Positions 57,732-64,000 of a stretch of 64,000 bases of DNA are shown here, in pieces; the stretch's first letter is position 1, and the number at the start of each line of letters is the position of its first letter. Source of the stretch: Sphingomonas populi (GTDB taxonomy: Bacteria; Pseudomonadota; Alphaproteobacteria; Sphingomonadales; Sphingomonadaceae); assembly GCF_004208535.1 (NCBI RefSeq), contig NZ_SGIS01000002.1, positions 1 through 64,000 on the forward strand, in the 5' to 3' direction. The notes under the pieces were generated by a model. It was given only the letters and a program-made list of their open reading frames with translations, did no database searches and was not told the DNA's origin. The translations under genes and the position numbers were made by a program.

Positions 57732-57919
57732 GTCGTCATTCGTGCGGACAGGGTGTGCCGGGCGAACGGGGGTGAACCCGAGAGGCGACATGGTTGGACT
57801 GCGTTTGGCGGTGCGCCCTGTCATGGACATGGCGCACCGTGCGCGGCCCGTGTCGTGGGTGCCGGTTCGATGTCGCAGTTTCTCTATGCCTTTTCGCGCC
57901 CGGGCGCGCTGATCACCTG
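57732..57919 (+). other. Leader between riboswitch 2 and the DUF1636 gene
   Basis: 188 bases. A strong hairpin (GGTGCGCC...GGCGCACC, 57810-57838, with TGTC/GACA inside) lies in it. A 40-codon frame runs 57790-57912 after GAGAGG but has no protein-like features; it might be a leader peptide or chance. Confidence 0.45.
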
Positions 57920-58327
57920 ATGCTCAAACGAGTCGAGGATGGTCCGGCGATCGTCGCGTGCAACACTTGCCGCCATACAACCGACGCGCGCGAGGATGCG
58001 GCGGGTCTTCGCGGCGGCGCGAAACTGGTGGCGGCGTTGCGCGCGGTGAAGGCGTCGGACGCTCGGTACGCGGGCGTCGCGGTGCAGGAGATGCCGTGCC
58101 TGTTCGCCTGCGCGGATTTCTGCACCGTCCACCTGCGCGCAACCGACAAGGTCGGCTATGTGCTCGGCCGGTTCGCACCGGATGCGGAGGCGGCGCGCGC
58201 GATCCTCGATTATGCGGTCGAATATGCCGAGAGCGAGCATGGCCGCGTGCCCTTCGCGCGGTGGCCGCAGGGGGTGAAGGGGCATTTCATTACCCGGACG
58301 CCCCCGCCGGGCTTCGTCGCCGAATGA
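57920..58327 (+). CDS. DUF1636 metal-binding protein
   Basis: A 135-residue protein with five cysteines in C14-x2-C17 and C60-x3-C64-x3-C68, the pattern of DUF1636, a thioredoxin-like [2Fe-2S]-ferredoxin-type fold. The family often sits inside cobalamin clusters, but its role is unproven; cobalt handling or an electron step for corrinoid reduction are candidates. First gene of the riboswitch-controlled operon. The start codon is not certain because ribosome sites are weak. It overlaps cobT by four bases. Confidence 0.78.
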   Translation: MLKRVEDGPAIVACNTCRHTTDAREDAAGLRGGAKLVAALRAVKASDARYAGVAVQEMPCLFACADFCTVHLRATDKVGYVLGRFAPDAEAARAILDYAVEYAESEHGRVPFARWPQGVKGHFITRTPPPGFVAE

Positions 58328-59337
58328 GCTTCGCGACGCTCGCTGACTTCGAGGCCGCGCTCGCGGCGCCGATCGCGCCCGATGCGGAGGTCATCGCGCA
58401 GGCGCGCGCGCGGCAGGCGGACCTCACCAAACCGCCCGGCTCGCTTGGTCGGCTGGAGGAGATCGCGATCTTCTTCGCCGGCTGGCAAGGCCGCGCACGG
58501 CCACGCCTCGAACGTGGACGCGCCGTGGTGTTCGCCGGCAACCACGGCGTCGTCGCGCATAATGTGAGCGCGTTCCCGGCGGCGGTGACGGCGCAGATGG
58601 TCGCCAATTTCGAGCATGGCGGCGCGGCGATCAACGCGCTTTCCCGTGCGGCTGGGCTGGAGCTGAAGGTGGTGGCGCTCGATCTCGACCGGCCAACCGC
58701 CGACTTCACCGTCGCGCCGGCGATGACCGAGGACGAGTGCCTCGCCGCACTGTCCGCCGGCGCGTCGACCGTCGAGGCAGGGCTGGACCTACTGGTGCTG
58801 GGCGAGATGGGGATCGGCAACACCACCGCCGCCGCAGCGCTGTGCGCGCGCAGTCTGGGCGGCGACGCCGCGGTCTGGGTCGGGCCGGGCACGGGCATCG
58901 ACGACGCGGGCATCGCTCGGAAGGTAGCGGTGGTGGATCGGGCCATCGCCTGTCACGCCGATGCACCGATGACCGCGTTCGAAACGCTGCGCCGGGTCGG
59001 CGGGCGCGAGATCGCCGCCATCGCCGGCGCGGTGCTGCGCGCGCGGCAGGTGCGCGTGCCGGTGCTGCTCGACGGGTTCATTTGCTGTTCGGCGGTCGCG
59101 CCGCTGGCGGTGGCGGCGCCCGCGTCGATCGCGCATTGCCTCGCCGGCCATTGTTCGGCCGAACCGGGGCACCGGCGTTTGCTGGCCGCGCTCGGGCTGG
59201 AGCCGATCCTCCACCTCGACATGCGGCTCGGCGAGGCGAGCGGCGCAGCGGTCGCGGCCAACATCGTCCGCGCGGCGTTGGCGGCGCATGACGGCATGGC
59301 GACCTTCGCCGAAGCGGGCGTGTCGGGCGCGGGATGA
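58324..59337 (+). CDS. cobT: Nicotinate-nucleotide--dimethylbenzimidazole phosphoribosyltransferase
   Basis: A 337-residue enzyme that makes alpha-ribazole phosphate, the lower-ligand part of B12. Recognisable parts are KPPGSLGRLEEIA, FAGNHGVVAHNVSAFP, GEMGIGNTTAAAAL and the end HLDMRLGEASGAAVA with the catalytic glutamate. I use ATG 58324 with the ATGA overlap, not the longer frame to 57958. Confidence 0.94.
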   Translation: MSFATLADFEAALAAPIAPDAEVIAQARARQADLTKPPGSLGRLEEIAIFFAGWQGRARPRLERGRAVVFAGNHGVVAHNVSAFPAAVTAQMVANFEHGGAAINALSRAAGLELKVVALDLDRPTADFTVAPAMTEDECLAALSAGASTVEAGLDLLVLGEMGIGNTTAAAALCARSLGGDAAVWVGPGTGIDDAGIARKVAVVDRAIACHADAPMTAFETLRRVGGREIAAIAGAVLRARQVRVPVLLDGFICCSAVAPLAVAAPASIAHCLAGHCSAEPGHRRLLAALGLEPILHLDMRLGEASGAAVAANIVRAALAAHDGMATFAEAGVSGAG

Positions 59338-59903
59338 CACCGTTCGTCCTGCACCTGCTGCGCCACGGCGCGCCCAAGATCACAGGGCGGTTGCTCGGGC
59401 GGACCGACCTCGCGCCGACGGCTGAGGGCATCCGCGCCTGCCGCGATCAGGCCAGCGATCTGGATATCGAGGCGGTAATAGCCTCTGACCTCGCCCGTGC
59501 CGGGCTCGCCGCGCAGGCGATCGGCGGCGATCTCGGCCTGCCGGTGGCGATCGACGCGCGCTGGCGCGAACTCGATTTCGGCGCGTGGGACGGGCTTGCC
59601 ACCAGCGAAATCGATCCGGTCGCGCTCGGCTGCTTCTGGGACGATCCCGATGCCGCGCCGCCGCCCGGTGGCGAGCGCTGGTCGGCGCTGGTGGCGCGTG
59701 TGGGTGAGGCCGTCGCAGCCTTGCCGCCGCGTACCACATTGGTCGTCACGCACGGCGGGGCGATGCGCGCGGCGCTTGCCGGGTTGTGCGGGTTCGAGCA
59801 GCGTCAGCTTTGGGCGTTCGATCTGCCCTATGCGGCGATGCTCAGCCTCAAGGTGTGGCCGGGAAGCCCGCGCACTGCGCAGATCATGGCATTGTGGCCG
59901 TGA
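59334..59903 (+). CDS. cobC: Histidine phosphatase, probable alpha-ribazole phosphatase
   Basis: A 189-residue phosphoglycerate-mutase-fold phosphatase. The catalytic histidine is in LLRHGAPKITG, and the second histidine in VVTHGGAMRAAL. In a B12 cluster between cobT and cobS it should remove phosphate from alpha-ribazole phosphate or from adenosylcobalamin phosphate. Overlaps both neighbours by four bases. Confidence 0.87.
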   Translation: MTPFVLHLLRHGAPKITGRLLGRTDLAPTAEGIRACRDQASDLDIEAVIASDLARAGLAAQAIGGDLGLPVAIDARWRELDFGAWDGLATSEIDPVALGCFWDDPDAAPPPGGERWSALVARVGEAVAALPPRTTLVVTHGGAMRAALAGLCGFEQRQLWAFDLPYAAMLSLKVWPGSPRTAQIMALWP

Positions 59904-60601
59904 AGGGCTTGCTGCTCGCCATCCAGTTTCTGACGCGCCTACCGACGCCGCGCGTTACCGCGAGCGAGACGGATTTCGCCGCGTCGATCCGCTGGTTTCC
60001 GATGGTCGGGCTGCTGATCGGCGCATTGGTCGCAGGTGCTGGCTGGCTGGCACGGAGCGATGCGTGGCTCGGCGCGCTGGCGGCGCTCGCGGTGTGGACC
60101 GGCGTGACCGGCGCGCTGCATCTCGATGGTCTCGCCGATCTCGCCGATGCGCGCGGGGCGGCGCATGGCGATCGCGCGCGGCTGCTCGCGGTGCTCGCCG
60201 ATCCGCATGTCGGCAGCTTCGGCGTGGTCGCGCTCGCCTTGCAGATCGTCGCCAAGCTGGTGCTGTTGCATGCGCTGGTGGCGGCTGGGATGTGGGGGCC
60301 GCTCGTGCTGATCCCGTTCGCGGCGCGGATCGGGCCGCTGGCGTGGACCCGGTGGTTGCCCCCGCTCCACGCGGGCCTCGCATCGCGCTTTCGCGCAGCG
60401 GTGCGGGGGGTGGATATCCTGGTTTGGGCGGCGGTGTTGGCGGGGGCGGGGTTTGTCTGGCCTGCGATTCTCGTTACGCCGGTGCTGCTGGCGGGTTGGG
60501 CAGTGTACCTGCGCCGCGCGGTCGGTGGGGTCTCGGGCGATGGCCACGGCGCCGGGATAGAACTGGTCGAGACCGCCTTGTTGGTGGCGGCGCTGCTGTG
60601 A
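59900..60601 (+). CDS. cobS: Adenosylcobinamide-GDP ribazoletransferase (cobalamin synthase)
   Basis: A 233-residue inner-membrane enzyme that joins alpha-ribazole to adenosylcobinamide-GDP. The motif HLDGLADLADARG holds the metal-binding aspartates, and about five to six hydrophobic segments follow. It starts with GTG 59900 in GTGA overlap with cobC; the longer open frame to 59786 covers cobC only. Confidence 0.92.
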   Translation: MKGLLLAIQFLTRLPTPRVTASETDFAASIRWFPMVGLLIGALVAGAGWLARSDAWLGALAALAVWTGVTGALHLDGLADLADARGAAHGDRARLLAVLADPHVGSFGVVALALQIVAKLVLLHALVAAGMWGPLVLIPFAARIGPLAWTRWLPPLHAGLASRFRAAVRGVDILVWAAVLAGAGFVWPAILVTPVLLAGWAVYLRRAVGGVSGDGHGAGIELVETALLVAALL

Positions 60602-61578
60602 GCTGGACCCATCATGGCGGCCGGCTTGCCGACGCGCGCGCCGCGTTCGGCGATACCGGCGCGGAGTGGCTCGATTTGTCGACCGGCATCAATCCGCATC
60701 CGTGGCCTGGTGTCAGCGGGCTGGCGATCGACTGGGCGCGGCTGCCCGACGAGGGCGAACTGCGCACGTTGGAGACGACGGCGGCGGCGTATTTCGGGGT
60801 CGATCGGGACTATGTCGCCGCGCTACCGGGCACCGAGATCGGCCTGAGGCTGCTCGGGACGGTGCTGCCGGGGCCGGCGCGGCACCTCGCGCCGACCTAC
60901 CGCACCCACGCCGAGATGTTCGCGGGCAGCGTGGCGATCGACACGCTTTCGGTCGCTTCCGAAGGCATGGTCATCGTCGCCAATCCCAACAATCCCGATG
61001 GGCGCTTCCGGTCCGCACACAATCTGCTGGCAGCGCATGATCGCCTGAGCGCGCGCGACGGCTGGCTGGTGGTCGATGAAGCCTTTGCGGACGCCGGTAC
61101 GGACGCGCCGACAAGCATCGCTGCGCACGTCGCGGACGACGCCCGGCTGATCGTGTTCCGCTCGTTCGGCAAGTTTTTTGGGCTGGCCGGGGTGCGGCTC
61201 GGCTTCATGATCGCGCCGCGCGGGGTGATCGCGCGGGTTCGCGCGCTGCTCGGCGCGTGGCCGGTGTCTGCCGCCGCGATCGCGATCGGCACCGCTGCGT
61301 ACCGCGATGCCGACTGGATCATGACGATGCGCGCGCAACTCGCGCGGGACGCGGCTGACCTCGACGCCATGCTGCTGAGGCGCGGGCTCGTGCCGGTCGG
61401 GGCGTGCCCGTTGTTTCGTCTCATAGACGTGCCGGATGCCGGTGCGACCTTCGCGCAGCTTGCGCGGCACGCGATCCTGACGCGGCCGTTCGACTATGAT
61501 CCACGCTGGCTCCGCCTCGGCCTGCCGGGGAGCGCGGCTGCGCTGGAGCGGCTCGAACGGGCGCTGGCGGATGGCTGA
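60598..61578 (+). CDS. cobD: Threonine-phosphate decarboxylase-like PLP enzyme
   Basis: A 326-residue fold-type I PLP protein. The PLP lysine lies in FRSFGKFFGLAGVRLGF and the conserved NPNNPDGR region is clear. In the cobalamin pathway it makes (R)-1-amino-2-propanol phosphate from threonine phosphate (called cobD in Salmonella, cobC in Pseudomonas). GTG start overlaps cobS by four bases. The open frame extends far upstream only through other cob genes. Confidence 0.9.
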   Translation: MSWTHHGGRLADARAAFGDTGAEWLDLSTGINPHPWPGVSGLAIDWARLPDEGELRTLETTAAAYFGVDRDYVAALPGTEIGLRLLGTVLPGPARHLAPTYRTHAEMFAGSVAIDTLSVASEGMVIVANPNNPDGRFRSAHNLLAAHDRLSARDGWLVVDEAFADAGTDAPTSIAAHVADDARLIVFRSFGKFFGLAGVRLGFMIAPRGVIARVRALLGAWPVSAAAIAIGTAAYRDADWIMTMRAQLARDAADLDAMLLRRGLVPVGACPLFRLIDVPDAGATFAQLARHAILTRPFDYDPRWLRLGLPGSAAALERLERALADG

Positions 61579-62506
61579 GCCGGTCGCGCTGGTCGCGCTT
61601 GCGGTGGAGGCGGCGGTCGGGTGGCCGGCGGGGTTGTACGCGCGCATCGGCCATCCGGTGGGGGCGTTCGCGGCGATCATCTCGGCGGGTGAGGCGCGGG
61701 GGAACCGACCGGTATGGCCGTTCGCGGCGCGGCGGACGGCTGGCGTCATCGTCGTGCTGTTGCTGATCGCGCTCGTCGGCGGCACAGCGTTCGCGCTGCA
61801 ACGCGCGTCCGCGATGTTGGGCACATGGGGCTGGCTCGTCTGCGCGCTGCTGGCGGTGCCGGGACTTGCCCAGCGCAGCCTGTTCGATCACGTCCGCGCC
61901 GTGGAAGTCGCGCTCGCGAACGGCGATGTCGTGGCGGGGCGGGCTGCGGTGGCGATGATCGTCGGCCGCGATACGCAAAAGCTCGACACCGCCGGGGTGG
62001 CACGCGCCGCGATCGAGAGTCTCGCCGAGAGCTTTTGCGATGGCGTCGCCGCGCCGCTGTTCTGGCTGCTGATCGGGGGATTGCCGGGCTTGTGGGTCTA
62101 TAAGGCGATCAACACCGCCGACAGCTTGATCGGCCACCGCGAGCCACGCTGGCGTGCGTTCGGCTGGGCGGCGGCGCGCACCGACGATGCGCTCAACTTG
62201 ATCCCGGCGCGGCTGGCCGGCGCGCTGCTGTGCCTCGTCGGCGCGGGCGGCTGGCGGATCATGTGGCGCGACGCGGGTAAACACGCTTCGCCCAATGCCG
62301 GCTGGACCGAGGCGGCGATGGCGGGTGCGCTCGGCCTCAGCCTGGCCGGACCGATCGCCTATGACACTGTCGTCGCAATGAAGCCGTGGATCGGCGAGGG
62401 TCGCCGCGACGCCGATGCGCGCGATATCGGCCGTGCGCTCACGCTGTATGTCCGTGCTTGCCTCGCGCTGTGGCTGGTCGCAGGATTCGCCGCATGGGCG
62501 CTGTGA
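61571..62506 (+). CDS. cbiB: Adenosylcobinamide-phosphate synthase
   Basis: A 311-residue membrane protein with several hydrophobic segments and the CbiB/CobD signature [18 protein letters not shown], then [14 protein letters not shown]. It links aminopropanol phosphate to adenosylcobyric acid. The ATG lies eight bases before the end of the previous gene. Ends in a 13-base overlap with cobQ if the upstream cobQ start is used. Confidence 0.91.
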   Translation: MAEPVALVALAVEAAVGWPAGLYARIGHPVGAFAAIISAGEARGNRPVWPFAARRTAGVIVVLLLIALVGGTAFALQRASAMLGTWGWLVCALLAVPGLAQRSLFDHVRAVEVALANGDVVAGRAAVAMIVGRDTQKLDTAGVARAAIESLAESFCDGVAAPLFWLLIGGLPGLWVYKAINTADSLIGHREPRWRAFGWAAARTDDALNLIPARLAGALLCLVGAGGWRIMWRDAGKHASPNAGWTEAAMAGALGLSLAGPIAYDTVVAMKPWIGEGRRDADARDIGRALTLYVRACLALWLVAGFAAWAL

Positions 62507-63951
62507 TGTTTCAGGGCACCGGCTCGGATGTCGGCAAGTCGGTGCTGGTCGCGGGTGTCTGCCGCGCGCTCGCCAATCGAGGCCTCACCGTCCGGCCGTT
62601 CAAGCCGCAGAACATGTCAAACAACGCCGCCGTCACCGTCGATGGCGGCGAGATCGGTCGCGCGCAGGCGCTTCAGGCGCTCGCCTGCCGCATCGCGCCG
62701 CACACTGACATGAACCCGGTGCTGCTCAAGCCGCAGGCCGATCGCACCTCACAACTGATCGTCCACGGTCGGGTGCGCGGCACGATTGGCGGCGGGACTT
62801 TTCGCGAGGCGCGCGGGCGTCTGCTCGGCGAGGTGATGGCGAGCTACCATCGCCTGCGCAGCACCTGCGACGTCGTGGTGGTCGAGGGTGCCGGCTCGCC
62901 GGCCGAGATCAACCTGCGCGCCGGCGACATCGCCAACATGGGCTTCGCGCGCGAGGCCGCCGTGCCGGTCGTGCTGATCGGTGATATCGACCGGGGCGGG
63001 GTGATCGCCGCGATCGTCGGCACGCGCGCGGTGATCGACCCCGCCGATGCGGCGATGATCCGGGGGTTCATCATCAACAAGTTCCGTGGCGATCCGGCGC
63101 TGTTCCAGGATGGCTATCGCCAGATCGAGGCGTTGGCGGGCTGGCGCGGCTTCGGCGTGGTGCCGTGGCTCGCTGCCACCGCGCGATTGCCGAGCGAGGA
63201 TGCGGTGGTGCTCGAACGGTCCAGCGGAACCGCCTCGGGCAAGCTGGTGGTCGCGTGTCCGATCCTGCCGCGCATCTCGAACTTCGACGATCTCGATCCG
63301 TTGAAGCTGGAGCCTGCGGTGGAGCTGCGGATGGTGCCGCCCGGAGCGCCGATCCCGGCGGATGCGGCGCTCGTCATCCTGCCGGGATCGAAAGCGACGA
63401 TCGCCGATCTCGCCGCGATGCGCCGCGAGGGCTGGGACATCGACATCCTCGCGCATCACCGGCGCGGTGGCGCGGTGCTGGGGCTGTGCGGCGGCTATCA
63501 GATGCTCGGCCGCCGCGTGGTCGATCCGTACGGGATCGAAGGTCCGGCGGGTGAGGCGGCGGGGCTGGGGTTGCTCGACGTGGAGACGGTGTTGACCTCA
63601 GACAAGGCGCTGCGCCCGGTTACGGGGCGTGCGCTCGATGCGCCGTTCCGCGGCTATGAAATGCATATGGGCGAGACGCGTGGCCCCGATGCCGAGCGCG
63701 CGTTTGCGACGTTCGACGATGGCCGCATGGACGGCGCGATCAGCGCGAACGGTCAGGTGATGGGCAGCTATGTCCACGGCCTGCTCGCCGATCCGCAGCA
63801 GCGCGCGGCGCTGCTCGCGCGGCTCGGCGCGGAGGCGAGCGGGCGCGATTACCATGCCAGCGTCGATGCCGCGCTCGACGAGATCGCCGCAGAGTTGGAA
63901 CGCCACCTCGATATCGATGCGATCCTCGCGCTCGCCGTGGAAGCGGCATGA
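62494..63951 (+). CDS. cobQ: Cobyric acid synthase
   Basis: A 485-residue glutamine-dependent amidotransferase. The ATP loop is [19 protein letters not shown] is a family hallmark, and the C-terminal glutaminase has the nucleophile in [10 protein letters not shown] and the histidine in SYVHGLLAD. It amidates four side chains of adenosylcobyrinic a,c-diamide. Start at 62494 (MGAVMFQG) fits the family; a second ATG at 62506 couples to the cbiB stop. Confidence 0.95.
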   Translation: MGAVMFQGTGSDVGKSVLVAGVCRALANRGLTVRPFKPQNMSNNAAVTVDGGEIGRAQALQALACRIAPHTDMNPVLLKPQADRTSQLIVHGRVRGTIGGGTFREARGRLLGEVMASYHRLRSTCDVVVVEGAGSPAEINLRAGDIANMGFAREAAVPVVLIGDIDRGGVIAAIVGTRAVIDPADAAMIRGFIINKFRGDPALFQDGYRQIEALAGWRGFGVVPWLAATARLPSEDAVVLERSSGTASGKLVVACPILPRISNFDDLDPLKLEPAVELRMVPPGAPIPADAALVILPGSKATIADLAAMRREGWDIDILAHHRRGGAVLGLCGGYQMLGRRVVDPYGIEGPAGEAAGLGLLDVETVLTSDKALRPVTGRALDAPFRGYEMHMGETRGPDAERAFATFDDGRMDGAISANGQVMGSYVHGLLADPQQRAALLARLGAEASGRDYHASVDAALDEIAAELERHLDIDAILALAVEAA

Positions 63952-64000
63952 CGTCGCTGTTCGTGCTCGGTGGCGCGCGATCGGGCAAGAGCCGCTATGC
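63948..64000 (+). CDS. cobP: Adenosylcobinamide kinase / guanylyltransferase (partial)
   Basis: Only the first 17 residues are inside the window ([16 protein letters not shown]). GGARSGKS is the ATP-binding loop of CobP/CobU, which phosphorylates adenosylcobinamide and adds GMP. It overlaps cobQ by four bases and continues past the right edge. Confidence 0.85.
   Translation, partial: MTSLFVLGGARSGKSRY

Noticed and set aside
57790..57912. 40-codon frame after riboswitch 2
   Set aside because: It has a ribosome site-like GAGAGG, but no recognisable features and overlaps a strong hairpin; kept only as part of the leader description.

Overview
The window is high-GC chromosomal DNA of an alphaproteobacterium, most likely a sphingomonad (Sphingomonas or a close relative). 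This rests on the GC-rich codon use, the many TonB-dependent and catabolic genes, an alphaproteobacterial LexA box (GTTC-N7-GTTC) in front of dinB, EcfG-type general-stress promoters (GGAAC-N16/17-cGTT), and short repeats of the kind scattered through sphingomonad genomes. I see no prophage, transposase, CRISPR array or rRNA. One tRNA (Pro, UGG) is present. The last gene runs off the right edge.

Layout. 0.1-12.5 kb holds mixed housekeeping and stress genes: two short-chain dehydrogenases with a TetR regulator, SOS-controlled dinB, two PLP aminotransferases, a glutathione S-transferase, an intracellular PHB depolymerase, a periplasmic cyclophilin, a catalase-like protein and a flavin amine oxidase. 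12.2-18.8 kb holds a stress-type small protein and the overlapping operon glgX-treZ-treY, which makes trehalose from glycogen; treZ carries an in-frame insertion of a short inverted repeat. 18.9-24.2 kb holds a LysR regulator and a five-gene operon (extradiol dioxygenase, SnoaL-like protein, alpha/beta hydrolase, cyclase-family hydrolase, FAH-family hydrolase) that looks like a meta-cleavage pathway for an unidentified aromatic compound. 24.2-29.8 kb holds acs, a methylmalonyl-CoA epimerase, a sugar isomerase and an L-serine dehydratase.

29.8-46.2 kb is the most interesting part. It holds a Gfo/Idh oxidoreductase, three or four transporters, a secreted esterase-like hydrolase, and an operon of a luciferase-like monooxygenase, an SsuE-like FMN reductase and a cytoplasmic GH3 glycosidase. 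It also holds an operon of a TonB receptor, a Tat-targeted small subunit, a GMC dehydrogenase and an exporter, and finally a GPH symporter with a ThuA protein. The main transcription units start next to copies of a similar AT-rich element (core AGAATTnnnGTTCT), so they probably form one regulon. No regulator gene lies nearby. My reading is an oxidative glycoside-use pathway: uptake, periplasmic sugar oxidation, cytoplasmic hydrolysis and aglycone oxidation.

46.2-51.8 kb holds dnaX-ybaB, a stress-type membrane protein, tRNA-Pro, and an ATP-grasp / phosphatase / polysaccharide-deacetylase group. 51.9-64 kb is a vitamin B12 uptake and salvage region. It has two cobalamin riboswitches, the first ahead of btuB-cobO and the second ahead of a DUF1636 gene followed by cobT, cobC, cobS, cobD, cbiB, cobQ and cobP (cut off). 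btuF and btuCD lie between them. The cob genes overlap by a few bases and are almost certainly translationally coupled. Most long open frames opposite real genes are GC-driven shadows and were left out.
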